Below, piece after piece: positions 1-8,131 of a DNA stretch of 64,000 nucleotides (the first letter of the stretch is position 1; every line of letters begins with the position of its first letter). A model generated the notes under the pieces. The model was given only the letters and a program-made list of their open reading frames with translations, had not been told where the DNA came from and did not search any database. This DNA is from Lachnospiraceae bacterium (GTDB lineage: Bacteria; Bacillota; Clostridia; Lachnospirales; Lachnospiraceae). The position numbers were made by a program, and so were the translations under genes. The DNA lies in assembly GCA_017558145.1 (NCBI GenBank), contig JAFYWF010000060.1:1-64000 (forward strand), given 5' to 3'.

Positions 1-483
1 GAGGGCAAGGAAAAAGAGGAAATCAAAGAGTATTTGATGCAGGAGTTGGGATTACCGGAGGCGACTGCCCGGTATCAGATGACGCGAGCCTTGGAGGATG
101 AAGATGGAATTGTCAAAAGCTTTGGTTGGAAGTTCTATTTGGACGAGGAGAAGTTTAAGGCAGTCATAGAGGATTTGCGTTCCATCTATCCTATCAGATT
201 AAAGCCCTATCCGTATCCGCCTAAAGAAGAGACAGAAGCGAGGGATGGATTGATTGAATTGAAGAAAAAATATGCAGCACTTCAGTTGGAATATGATTTG
301 CTTCGTTATCGCTATCTGAATGTAAAGGCAAGCTACTATGATGCGAAATCAGATTTGGCAGAAGCAAAAGGGGATGAAGTTGGTTCATGCAGATACTTTG
401 AAAAGATGGATGAAACAATGGATCAGGTAATAGCCTTGCAACGAAAATTGAAAGAAAGGGGCGTGGATGTAGATGAAGCATAG
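1..483 (+). CDS. Unknown integrative-element protein, C-terminal part
   Basis: The frame is open from the first base of the window, so the true start lies upstream and only about 160 C-terminal residues are visible. I do not recognise the family. The visible part is highly charged; residues about 70-120 ([20 protein letters not shown] region) look like coiled coil. It overlaps the excisionase gene by 11 bases, so it is co-transcribed with xis and int and belongs to the Tn916-like element. By position it may be a mobilisation or regulatory accessory protein, but that is inference from location only. Confidence 0.6.
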   Translation, partial: EGKEKEEIKEYLMQELGLPEATARYQMTRALEDEDGIVKSFGWKFYLDEEKFKAVIEDLRSIYPIRLKPYPYPPKEETEARDGLIELKKKYAALQLEYDLLRYRYLNVKASYYDAKSDLAEAKGDEVGSCRYFEKMDETMDQVIALQRKLKERGVDVDEA

Positions 484-679
484 TCAGAATGTTCCTTTGT
501 GGGAGAAGTACACTTTAACAGTGGAGGAAGCAGCAGCTTATTTTCGAATCGGTGAGCATAAATTGCGTAGACTCATCAATGAGAACAAGAACGCAGATTA
601 CCTTCTTTGGAATGGGAATCGTGTTCAGATTAAAAGAGAGAAATTTGAGAAATTCGTAGATACATTGGAAGCAATATAG
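473..679 (+). CDS. xis: Tn916-family excisionase
   Basis: A 68-residue basic protein that closely follows the Tn916 Xis pattern: an N-terminal [20 protein letters not shown] stretch, then [15 protein letters not shown] and a C-terminal [19 protein letters not shown]. Xis proteins have a MerR-like winged-helix fold. They bend DNA at the element ends and steer the integrase towards excision. The gene starts inside the end of the upstream gene and stops 67 bases before int, the usual xis-int order at one end of Tn916-type elements. Identification is from family memory and looks secure. Confidence 0.92.
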   Translation: MKHSQNVPLWEKYTLTVEEAAAYFRIGEHKLRRLINENKNADYLLWNGNRVQIKREKFEKFVDTLEAI

Positions 680-746
680 AAAAAACGAAGGGTTTGTGAT
701 ATATTAACACTAAGCCATGTCACAGCTCTTTGAAAGGAGAATGATT

Positions 747-1955
747 ATGAGTAATGCAAAGAGACGTGACAATAAAGGTAGAGCACTTCAGATGGGAGAG
801 AATCAGTTAGACGATGGCCGTTATGCGTATCGTTATACAATCCCATTTGGTCAGAGGAAAACGGTTTACAGTTGGAGACTTACTGCTTCGGACCCTATGC
901 CGGCGGGAAAGCGAAAAGACAAATCCTTGAGAGAGAAAATCAAGGAGATTGAGAAAAAACTGAGACTAGAAATCTGTTGTGAGGATATTACGGTTTGTGA
1001 GTTAGTAGAGAAGTATCTAATGACAAAAACCGGAGTAAAACACAGCACTCAGACCGGGTACAAATTTGTGCAAAATATCTTGGCGAAAGAACCTTTCGGA
1101 CAAAGGAAGATTGCGAGTATCAAAACATCGGATGCAAAGATTTTTCTGATTAAGATGCAGGAGGATGGCAGAGGCTATAGCACAATTCATACAGTGCGAG
1201 GTGTTCTTCGTCCGGCATTTCAGATGGCGGCAGATGATGATATGATAGTCAAGAATCCTTTTCAGTTCGAGCTTCACACGGTAGTTGTGAATGACAGTGT
1301 CAAAAGGGATGCACTCACAAGAGAACAGGAGAGAAAGTTCCTTCAGTTCATTTTGGAGGATGACCATTATAGCCAGTACTATGATGCGTTTTATATCTTG
1401 TTCAAGACAGGACTTCGTATCAGTGAGTTTTGTGGTTTGACGATTAAAGATATTGATTTTAGAAAGAAAGTTATCAAGGTCAATCATCAGCTTCAGCGCA
1501 CCAGTGATATGAAGTATATCTGTGAGAAAACGAAAACCGAGAATGGTGTTCGAGAAGTTCCAATGACACCGGATGTTATGGATGCATTTAAGCGAGTTAT
1601 AAAGCTACGTCCAACGCCAAAGATTGAGCCGATTATAGATGGGTACTCAGGATTTCTATTTTTAGACAAGAACGGTAAACCAAGGGTAGCATTGCATTGG
1701 GAGAAATACTTTCAGCTTTCTGTTGCAAAGTATAATAAGACTTATCGAGTGCAGTTGCCGAAGATTATGCCACATGTGTGTAGACATACGTTTTGTACCA
1801 ATATGGCGAAGTCGGGAATGAATCCAAAGGTATTGCAGTATATCATGGGACACAGAGATATTTCTGTGACACTTGATACCTATACGCACATCAAATCGGA
1901 GGATGCAATTGCAGAGATGGAGAGGCTTGATTACTTAAAAACAAAGGAAGTGTAA
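747..1955 (+). CDS. int: Tn916-family tyrosine integrase
   Basis: A 402-residue tyrosine recombinase that integrates and excises the conjugative element. The N-terminus (KRRDNKGR) and the motif VYSWRL match the Tn916 arm-DNA-binding domain, followed by a core-binding domain (about 80-170) and the catalytic domain. Catalytic residues visible are Arg in TGLRISEF, His/Arg in HVCRHTF, His in MGHRDIS and the nucleophilic Tyr in TLDTYTH. The ATG at 747 is chosen over ATGs at 717 and 741 because AAAGGAG at about 734-739 is well spaced from it and the protein then begins like Tn916 Int. No disruption is seen, so the enzyme is probably active. Confidence 0.95.
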   Translation: MSNAKRRDNKGRALQMGENQLDDGRYAYRYTIPFGQRKTVYSWRLTASDPMPAGKRKDKSLREKIKEIEKKLRLEICCEDITVCELVEKYLMTKTGVKHSTQTGYKFVQNILAKEPFGQRKIASIKTSDAKIFLIKMQEDGRGYSTIHTVRGVLRPAFQMAADDDMIVKNPFQFELHTVVVNDSVKRDALTREQERKFLQFILEDDHYSQYYDAFYILFKTGLRISEFCGLTIKDIDFRKKVIKVNHQLQRTSDMKYICEKTKTENGVREVPMTPDVMDAFKRVIKLRPTPKIEPIIDGYSGFLFLDKNGKPRVALHWEKYFQLSVAKYNKTYRVQLPKIMPHVCRHTFCTNMAKSGMNPKVLQYIMGHRDISVTLDTYTHIKSEDAIAEMERLDYLKTKEV

Positions 1956-1985
1956 AAAAGCAAGTTGCTATATGTGGGAAAAACG

Positions 1986-2150
1986 TGGTATAAATTCATG
2001 CTTTTCTGGCTTCAAAATAGGCGTTTTTGGTGTGTTAATTTGCCATGAAACGTGTAGCAAAGCCAGTGTTTATGCGGTGTCACGAAAATTTATACCAGTC
2101 AAATTTACTGGTATAAATTTAAAAAAATATACCAATTTATATACCACTTG
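1986..2150. repeat. Repeated TGGTATAAATT motifs beside int, likely integrase arm sites
   Basis: The 11-mer TGGTATAAATT occurs directly at 1986-1996, in reverse complement at 2088-2098 and directly again at 2109-2119. Near matches in reverse follow at about 2129-2150. Copies two and three form a perfect 14-bp inverted repeat (2086-2099 with 2107-2120) around a 7-nt spacer. Tn916 Int binds short repeats inside the element ends with its N-terminal domain, so these are candidate arm-type sites. This stretch is otherwise non-coding and AT-rich. Confidence 0.5.
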
Positions 2151-2255
2151 ACCGAGAAAATACGCTCTATTTTGATAAGAAATGAGAAAATAGAAAAAAC
2201 AACAAAACCCCCACAAACCCAGTATTTACGGGCTTTTGAAAGGATTTGAGAACCT

Positions 2256-2348
2256 ATGAAAGAAAAGATAAAAGTGCTCATGGTTTGCCACGGCAACATA
2301 TGCTGTAAATGTATGGCAAAGGAGTTTTACTTACTTAATAAAAGTTAG
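2256..2348 (+). pseudogene. Truncated start of a low-molecular-weight tyrosine phosphatase
   Basis: A 30-codon frame that starts MKEKIKVLMVCHGNIC and ends shortly after MAKEF. It matches the first ~24 residues of LMW-PTPs, whose active-site loop is C-x5-R-S; here the loop Arg-Ser is replaced (CHGNICCKC). A full-length homologue lies at 3303-3755 on the other strand (VCHGNICRSTMAQ). The fragment reads away from the element. It is followed within 10 bases by a small terminator, as if the middle of a gene had been lost. It may mark the attachment site of the element. Confidence 0.6.
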
Positions 2349-2355
2349 AAGAATG

Positions 2356-2378
2356 GCTGGATGATACCAGCTTTTTTT
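2356..2378 (+). terminator. Small intrinsic terminator
   Basis: GCTGG (2356-2360) pairs with CCAGC (2367-2371) around a 6-nt loop and is followed by a run of seven T. It sits just after the phosphatase fragment and may be that gene's original terminator. Confidence 0.55.
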
Positions 2379-2433
2379 ATGGGATTTATATATTATTAAA
2401 TAGTAAAAAATATCAAGGAAGAGTAATCTTAAA

Positions 2434-2906
2434 ATGGTCCGGACATATAACAAGAAAACCAAACCAAAGTCAAACACAGCTCTTATAATTACATTTTTAA
2501 TAGCGACAATAATAGTAGTATTTTATATAAGTCGATATACCAACCATACGTCAGAAATCGTCTATCCAGACTACACTGGCGAACCATACGTTGTAATGAA
2601 CTCCAACATCCCATTTTTTTCAGAAGAAGAAAAAAGAACTCAAACCTTTGAAAAGTATTCTAATTTAGATTATTTGGGCAGATGTGGCGTAGCCTTCGCT
2701 AATGTATCTAAGGATACCATGCCAACAGAAGAACGTGGGCAGATTGGAATGGTGAAACTATCAGGGTGGCATCCGGTGTGTTAATGGAAGCATATTCTGC
2801 AGAAGATAGAGGAACAGGAATTCAGTTCTGTGTGTATTGTTTCAATGTGTAACTGGGAATAGAGATTGACTATAGAAGTGGAGAGAGTAAAATTATAAGT
2901 AATTAA
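2434..2906 (+). pseudogene. Decayed secreted DNA/RNA non-specific endonuclease (NucA type)
   Basis: The first 116 codons encode an N-terminal membrane anchor (about residues 15-33) and the start of a NucA-like nuclease: PYVVMNSNIPFF, then DLDYLGRCGVAFA and MPTEERGQIGMV. The frame then stops at 2782. In another frame from 2775, without any catalytic core between, comes the family's C-terminus: GVLMEAYSAEDRGTGIQF, then, after an in-frame TAA, LGIEIDYRSGESK. The H-N-H-type core (RCHLIGYQ region) is missing. The copy therefore has an internal deletion, a frame change and a nonsense codon, and cannot be active. Confidence 0.8.
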
Positions 2907-2933
2907 TAAGTAAGCGTAATCCAGGGGGAATAT

Positions 2934-3218
2934 ATGAAACCAAGAACAGAAATCAGTATGCAACTTTATGAGATGATGCTGAATCGCGGATATCCGCAGA
3001 ATTTATGTGATCTCGTTACCAGAAATCTGAATACGGATTATACGGCAACAAGAATGATTGGTTATTTATCTCATTATTCCTATTTGCCCGAAGTAGAGAT
3101 TGTGGACGAAATGCTTGCAATCCTAAGTGATAGAAATGCTATCATTCAGAAAAAAGAAGCGGAACAGGCGCAAGCCAAGATGAACGAGATATACAGATTT
3201 GGATTGGATATTGAATAG
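2934..3218 (+). CDS. Small protein of unknown function
   Basis: 94 residues with a good ribosome binding site (AGGGGGAA, 2922-2929) before the ATG. It is mostly predicted helix, with a central NLNTDYTATRMIGYLSHY segment and a charged C-terminal helix (KKEAEQAQAKMNE). No signal peptide or membrane span is visible. I recognise no domain with confidence, though short proteins of this composition are common in Lachnospiraceae. It is followed by a strong bidirectional terminator, so it is a single-gene unit beside the decayed nuclease. Confidence 0.7.
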   Translation: MKPRTEISMQLYEMMLNRGYPQNLCDLVTRNLNTDYTATRMIGYLSHYSYLPEVEIVDEMLAILSDRNAIIQKKEAEQAQAKMNEIYRFGLDIE

Positions 3219-3252
3219 AACCTTATTTAATTACATATTAAGCAAATTAAGA

Positions 3253-3298
3253 AAAGCTAGTGAACTTTCTTGGTTTAGCCAAGAACCTCACTAGCTTT
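3253..3298. terminator. Bidirectional intrinsic terminator
   Basis: AAAGCTAGTGA (3253-3263) pairs perfectly with TCACTAGCTTT (3288-3298). An inner stem TTCTTGG/CCAAGAA caps the hairpin. A/T runs on both sides let it serve the small gene on + and the phosphatase on -. Confidence 0.85.
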
Positions 3299-3302
3299 AT
3301 TT

Positions 3303-3755
3303 TTAATCTAGCACTTTATTCAAGAACCCTTCACACCCCTCAACAACATCTCGATAAGTAGCATCAAAATCCCCGGTATACCAAGGATCTGCCACGTCAC
3401 GTCCGCTACCTGCGAAGGAGAGCATTTTATAGATTTTTCCATCTTTATCGTTACCGGCAATGTTGTTCATATTACGAATATTTGCAGTATCCATTCCAAT
3501 CAGATAATCATAATATTCATAATCTTTTTTTGTCATTTGTCTGGCACGGTGTGGAACTACAGGAATTCCTACCTGCTGTAATTTTCTTACAGTGCCATAG
3601 TGTGGAGTGTTTCCAATTTCTTCTCTGCTGGTGGCAGCAGAGTCTATTTCAAATACGTCTTCTAAGCCTTTTTGTCTAACCATGTGAGCAAAAACGCTTT
3701 GCGCCATGGTACTTCTACAAATATTTCCATGACATACGAAAAGAACTTTTATCAT
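3303..3755 (-). CDS. Low-molecular-weight protein tyrosine phosphatase
   Basis: A 150-residue cytoplasmic phosphatase that removes phosphate from tyrosine (or, in some members, arginine) residues. The P-loop CHGNICRS lies at about residues 7-14 and supplies the nucleophilic Cys and the Arg. The general-acid Asp is in the C-terminal DPWYTGDFDATY motif. The start at 3755 is chosen because an AGGAG lies 8 bases upstream, giving MIKVLFVCHGN; an upstream ATG at 3776 has no such site. It stands alone downstream of the symporter gene, 54 bases away, and may share its transcript. Its substrate cannot be told from sequence. Confidence 0.93.
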   Translation of the reverse strand: MIKVLFVCHGNICRSTMAQSVFAHMVRQKGLEDVFEIDSAATSREEIGNTPHYGTVRKLQQVGIPVVPHRARQMTKKDYEYYDYLIGMDTANIRNMNNIAGNDKDGKIYKMLSFAGSGRDVADPWYTGDFDATYRDVVEGCEGFLNKVLD

Positions 3756-3809
3756 GACAAATTCTCCTTTTTTCAAAGCATGAATGCTCTGAAATTAAGT
3801 CTAACTATT

Positions 3810-5147
3810 TTATTTATTATAAATATCCATATCCAATTTACCTTCGCTTTTTCCAACTGCGATAGATGTTAAGGAGTCACCAACACAGTTAAGAGAAGTC
3901 ACTAACATTTCGATAGGTCGATTGATTGCAAGGATTAAAGTATAAGCAATCAAGGCTTGTTCATTTGTAAATCCTACACCGGAAAGGATGGTAAATAAAA
4001 TCACAGCTCCTGCGCCTGGTGCAGCCGGAGTTCCCATGGAGGCGATTAATGCCAAAACCATGATGATGATTAACTGGAAAATAGTAACGTCATATCCACC
4101 GCAACCTGCGATAAACAGAGTAGCTACTACCTGCATAATAGCGGTACCATCCATGTTAATGGTCATTCCCAATGGAAGGACAAAGGATGCAATCTGACGG
4201 TCAACACCCAGTTCTTCCGTAGTTGTTTCCAGATTCAGTGGCAAGGTAGCCGCACTGGAAGAGGTAGAGAAACCAAAAACAATTACTTTAAAAATCTTTT
4301 TAATAAAGGTATAGGGATTCAGTTTGCAAATAAGGCTAATGTAAAGAGGATAACCGACGAACATATAGCATAACAAAATAGCGATTGTAAGTAAGCAATA
4401 TGCCAAAGCCGGTCTGAGATAATCAATACCATAAGTTGCAAAGGTTCGACAAAGTAACATAAAGATTGCAATAGGACCAAACTTTGTAACTGCGAAACTT
4501 AAGAAAGTTACTACAATCTGGCTTACTTCGTTACAGAAACGATAGATAACGCTTTCTTTGTGAAGTCCAAGTTTATTCATGCTAAGTCCTACTACGACAG
4601 AAATAAAAACAACACCAAGAACTGCGTTATTAACACTCATCGTTGCACCGATGTTGCTGGGAATAATATTTAAAATAACCAATAAAGGATTGGAAGCGGT
4701 AGAACCGGTACTTGCTTTTACGCCTTCAATGTGTACATTAAATAATCCGGAACGGAAAAATAATAATCCGATGGCGCTTGCAGCTAATAAAGCAATTGAG
4801 CTGGTCATCATAAACCAACCAATGGTTTTGGCAGATACACGACCCAGGGTAGAAGCTTCTGTAATTTCGCTAATGGCCATAACCACAGAGCAAAATACCA
4901 TAGGAACGATAATTAATTGCAGTGCTCGGATAAATAACTGGCCTCCGATATAAAACAGACCGATGGAACTTTCGGCACCGGCTACGGTTATATCCTGAAA
5001 TAAGATATTATTGATGCGAGTCCAAATTGCACTGTCAGCTCCTAAATATTGTCGAACGGCCATAAATAATAATCCTACGAGAATGCCGGAAACCATGGCA
5101 ATCAGCATTTGAATGGCCAATTTGTTGTTGTCATTTGTTGTTTTCAT
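3810..5147 (-). CDS. Sodium:dicarboxylate/amino-acid symporter (DAACS family)
   Basis: A 445-residue membrane transporter with the full DAACS signature: QLFIRALQLIIVPMVF near residue 80, the serine-rich hairpin TSSSAATLPLNLE, the Na+/substrate-binding GMTINMDGT and the second hairpin GTPAAPGAGAV. Members take up C4-dicarboxylates, glutamate/aspartate or cystine using Na+ or H+; which one applies here cannot be decided by eye. The gene has its own promoter, overlapped by a perfect palindrome (5166-5196), so it is probably repressed by a DNA-binding protein in response to substrate. GGAGGAG precedes the ATG. Confidence 0.93.
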   Translation of the reverse strand: MKTTNDNNKLAIQMLIAMVSGILVGLLFMAVRQYLGADSAIWTRINNILFQDITVAGAESSIGLFYIGGQLFIRALQLIIVPMVFCSVVMAISEITEASTLGRVSAKTIGWFMMTSSIALLAASAIGLLFFRSGLFNVHIEGVKASTGSTASNPLLVILNIIPSNIGATMSVNNAVLGVVFISVVVGLSMNKLGLHKESVIYRFCNEVSQIVVTFLSFAVTKFGPIAIFMLLCRTFATYGIDYLRPALAYCLLTIAILLCYMFVGYPLYISLICKLNPYTFIKKIFKVIVFGFSTSSSAATLPLNLETTTEELGVDRQIASFVLPLGMTINMDGTAIMQVVATLFIAGCGGYDVTIFQLIIIMVLALIASMGTPAAPGAGAVILFTILSGVGFTNEQALIAYTLILAINRPIEMLVTSLNCVGDSLTSIAVGKSEGKLDMDIYNK

Positions 5148-5165
5148 CTCATTGCTCCTCCTTGC

Positions 5166-5206
5166 TCAAACTTTTGTATTATAAACAAAAGTTTGAAATT
5201 TGGCAA
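5166..5206 (-). promoter_or_regulatory. Promoter with overlapping palindromic operator for the symporter gene
   Basis: On the minus strand, -35 TTGCCA (plus 5201-5206) and -10 TATAAT (plus 5178-5183) are 17 nt apart. A perfect 12-bp inverted repeat TCAAACTTTTGT/ACAAAAGTTTGA (5166-5177, 5185-5196) covers the -10 and most of the spacer. It has no T-run, so it reads as an operator rather than a terminator. Confidence 0.7.
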
Positions 5207-5231
5207 GCAGATAAAAACAGTTTTATAAAAT

Positions 5232-6590
5232 TTATTTTCCCATTTTTTTAAATTCAGCCACAGCCATGGCAATCGCACAGATACCTGCACAGAAGTCTGC
5301 AACAGGTCCTGCATAGAGAACACCTTCCACACCAATGAATTTTGGTAAGATTAAAACCAATGGTAACAAGAACAGAATCTGTCTTGTCATGGATAAGAAT
5401 ACCCCTTTGATGGATTTACCAATGGAGGTAAAGAAGGTTGATGTAATTGGCTGCAGGGCATTAAACCAGGTGAAGAATAACATGATACGGAATGCTTTTG
5501 TTCCGAATTCAAAATATTCAGGAGTTCCGTTACCAAACAATCCCAATAACTGTCTTGGCATAGTCTGGAAGAGGATGAAGGAACAGAAGGAAATAGCACA
5601 ACCTGTAATGGTAGCCAGTTTAAAAGCATCACGTACACGTTTGTAATTGCCGGCACCGTAGTTGAAACTTTCTACCGGCTGACTTCCCTGGGCAATACCG
5701 ATAATGATAGAGAAGAAAATCTGATTTACTTTCATAACAATTCCGGCGCAAGCAATAGGAATTGAGGCTCCGTATACAGAGAGAGCACCATAGTATTTTA
5801 AGGAATTGTTTAAAGCAATCTGTACTACCATCATAGCCAACTGGTTGAAGAAGGATGCCATACCAATAGCGGCAATATCCTTCAGATATTTGAAATTAGG
5901 AATAAAATGTTTTTTGTTTAATTCTACGGTTTTAAAATGACGTAAGTAGTTCAGTACAATACCGGCAGATGCAGCTTGTCCAACGATGGTTGCAAGAGCT
6001 GCCCCTTCCATACCCCAGTGGAATACCAATACAAACAAAGCATCTAATACTACGTTAATCACAGCGCCGGTAATATTAGAAATCATGGTCATTTTTGGAC
6101 TTCCGTCGGCACGCATTAAGTGACCGCCACCGGTACCAAGTAAAAGACAAGGGAAGCCAATAGCAGTGATTCTAACGTATGGAATTGCGTAAGGGAGTAC
6201 ATCCAGTGGAGAACCAAACATAAGAAGCAATGGTTCTAAGAAAAGTTCTGCAACCATAAGAAGGAAGGTACCACTGACAATTAACATAGTAATGGCATTT
6301 CCTACGAAATAAGGAGCACCTTCTTTATTTCCACGGCCAAGATTTAAGTTGAAGCAGGAAGCACCACCAATGCCAAAGAGCAGAGCCAGCGCCAGACAGG
6401 AGGTGGTAAATGGGAAAGCTACGTTGGTAGCTGCATTCCCAAGAGTTCCTACAGCGTGACCGATGAATAACTGGTCTACGATATTATAAAGAGCCCCTAC
6501 TAACATGGCAATGATACTTGGAACGGCAAATTTAACCATTAATTTGCCAATAGGTGCACTACCCAAAGGATTTGTTTTTACATCATTCAT
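5232..6590 (-). CDS. MATE family multidrug/Na+ antiporter
   Basis: A 452-residue, 12-span exporter of the MepA-like MATE branch. The N-terminus GSAPIGKLMVKFAVPSII and the first-helix motif LYNIVDQLFIGH are typical, with the second half repeating the fold (IGIAQGSQPVESFNYGA). MATE proteins expel cationic drugs and dyes using Na+ or H+ gradients; the natural substrate is unknown. The gene has its own promoter at 6658-6687 and ends 26 bases upstream of the symporter promoter. It is intact, unlike the second MATE gene at 8132-9504. Confidence 0.93.
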   Translation of the reverse strand: MNDVKTNPLGSAPIGKLMVKFAVPSIIAMLVGALYNIVDQLFIGHAVGTLGNAATNVAFPFTTSCLALALLFGIGGASCFNLNLGRGNKEGAPYFVGNAITMLIVSGTFLLMVAELFLEPLLLMFGSPLDVLPYAIPYVRITAIGFPCLLLGTGGGHLMRADGSPKMTMISNITGAVINVVLDALFVLVFHWGMEGAALATIVGQAASAGIVLNYLRHFKTVELNKKHFIPNFKYLKDIAAIGMASFFNQLAMMVVQIALNNSLKYYGALSVYGASIPIACAGIVMKVNQIFFSIIIGIAQGSQPVESFNYGAGNYKRVRDAFKLATITGCAISFCSFILFQTMPRQLLGLFGNGTPEYFEFGTKAFRIMLFFTWFNALQPITSTFFTSIGKSIKGVFLSMTRQILFLLPLVLILPKFIGVEGVLYAGPVADFCAGICAIAMAVAEFKKMGK

Positions 6591-6657
6591 TCTTAAAACC
6601 TCTTTTTCTTTTGTGTTAATTCATAGAAAATAATTTTTTCTTCGTTTCACTGTTTTT

Positions 6658-6687
6658 ATTGTATAGGTCGCAGTAAAAAAACGTCAA
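6658..6687 (-). promoter_or_regulatory. Sigma-A promoter for the MATE gene
   Basis: Minus strand -35 TTGACG (plus 6682-6687) with -10 TACAAT (plus 6658-6663), spacer 18; an overlapping TATACA would give spacer 16. It lies about 70 bases upstream of the MATE start. Nothing else was recognised in the 6591-6879 gap apart from AT-rich sequence before fliB. Confidence 0.65.
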
Positions 6688-6879
6688 GGGAAAATACCTA
6701 TAAAAATAGATAGGAATACCAGGTAACAATTGTGTTAAAGTACAAAAATAAAAAGATGGAAAATAGGTTGTTGATTACGATATAATGAGATATAAGGCGG
6801 ACAATGAGATGATTATTGTTTCATGCCTAGAATAATGCCAAGGAATAAACACGATATTTAACAAAAGGATGAACTTGCT

Positions 6880-8100
6880 ATGTTATACACCAAACCGGAT
6901 TATTATAAAGATTTTGAATGTATTGCTGACCAATGCGAAGACACTTGTTGTGCAGGATGGCAGATTGTGATTGATAGAGACACTTTGAAAAAATATACCA
7001 AGATAAAAGGTAATTTTCGAAAACGTATGTGGCGTTCTGTGAATTGGTTTCGAGGAACCTTTAAACAGGACAAAGAAAAACGTTGTGCCTTTTTAAATGA
7101 TAGAAATCTTTGCGATTTATACTTAAGCCAGGGAGAAGGAGGATTTTGTAAGACTTGCAGAGAGTATCCACGCCATACAGAAGAGTTTGAAGGGGTAAGG
7201 GAGATTACTTTATCCATCTCTTGTCCGGAAGTAGCCAGAATTTTAATGAACCGTATGGAACCGGTGCAGTTTATAAGCTATGAGGAAGAGGGAGACGAAG
7301 AATATGAAGACTTTGATCCATTTTTCTATTCCATTTTAGAAGATGCCAGAAAAGAGATGATTACCATCTTGCAGAATCGTGAACTTAGCATCGTAGATAG
7401 AATCTTATTGGTACTTGGTATGGCTCATGATATGCAGGGCTGCATGAATCGTCAGGAAATGTTTTCCTGTTCGGATGTTATTGCAAAGTATACCACAAAA
7501 AAAGCCATGCAGTTTGCACAAAACTACCAGCAAAAAATAACCAACAAAGAAAAAGAATTCAATTTTGCCCACACTATGTTCCAACATTTATTTGAATTGG
7601 AATTGTTAAAACAGGAATGGGGAATTTTGTTACAGGAAACCGAGGATTTGTTATATCAGGACAAAGAAAAATATCATACGATAAAAAAAGAATTCCAAGA
7701 ATATCTACAATCGCAAATAGCGGTAGAAACAAGCAATTATCACCATGAAGAAGAGAATGCCACAGAACATTGCAATACTCAGGAAGACATCCATACCAAG
7801 CGACAGTCCATTAACATGGATATCCACTTAGAACAGCTCTTAGTATATTTCCTATTCACCTATTTCCCGGGAGCGGTATACGATGGCGAAATTTATGCCA
7901 AAGCCCAATTAGCCGTATACTGTACATGGATGATTTGGGAAATCTGGATGGCACGCTGGATTAAGAATGAGAAAACTCTCGATTTAGAAGAAATGACAGA
8001 ACTCGTCTACCGTTTCTCACGCGAAGTAGAACACTCCGACCTGAACCTCCGTGCCGTGGAAGAAATATTAAGCAAGAAAGTATTCTTAAGTAAAAAATAG
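6880..8100 (+). CDS. fliB: FliB family protein (flagellin lysine-N-methylase)
   Basis: A 406-residue cytosolic protein with the FliB cysteine pattern: CIADQCEDTCCAGWQ near residues 15-28, CAFLNDRNLCDLY near 72-84 and GGFCKTCREYPRH near 91-103. The cysteines probably bind an Fe-S cluster or metal. In Salmonella FliB methylates lysines of flagellin; clostridial homologues are often called flagellin lysine-N-methylase by homology only. No flagellin gene lies in the window, but a chemotaxis receptor and a YvyF-like gene at 50-52 kb suggest motility. A perfect terminator follows the stop codon directly. Confidence 0.82.
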   Translation: MLYTKPDYYKDFECIADQCEDTCCAGWQIVIDRDTLKKYTKIKGNFRKRMWRSVNWFRGTFKQDKEKRCAFLNDRNLCDLYLSQGEGGFCKTCREYPRHTEEFEGVREITLSISCPEVARILMNRMEPVQFISYEEEGDEEYEDFDPFFYSILEDARKEMITILQNRELSIVDRILLVLGMAHDMQGCMNRQEMFSCSDVIAKYTTKKAMQFAQNYQQKITNKEKEFNFAHTMFQHLFELELLKQEWGILLQETEDLLYQDKEKYHTIKKEFQEYLQSQIAVETSNYHHEEENATEHCNTQEDIHTKRQSINMDIHLEQLLVYFLFTYFPGAVYDGEIYAKAQLAVYCTWMIWEIWMARWIKNEKTLDLEEMTELVYRFSREVEHSDLNLRAVEEILSKKVFLSKK

Positions 8101-8128
8101 AAGCTGTTGCCATTGCAACAGCTTCCTT
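8101..8128 (+). terminator. Intrinsic terminator after fliB
   Basis: AAGCTGTTGC (8101-8110) and GCAACAGCTT (8115-8124) form a perfect 10-bp stem with a 4-nt loop and a short CCTTTA tail. It also faces the end of the MATE gene on the minus strand. Confidence 0.75.
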
Positions 8129-8131
8129 TAG

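Noticed and set aside
3303..3755. Recombination between the phosphatase fragment at 2256 and the intact phosphatase gene
   Set aside because: The DNA differs at many third positions and just after the active-site loop, so they are paralogues rather than two halves of one gene.
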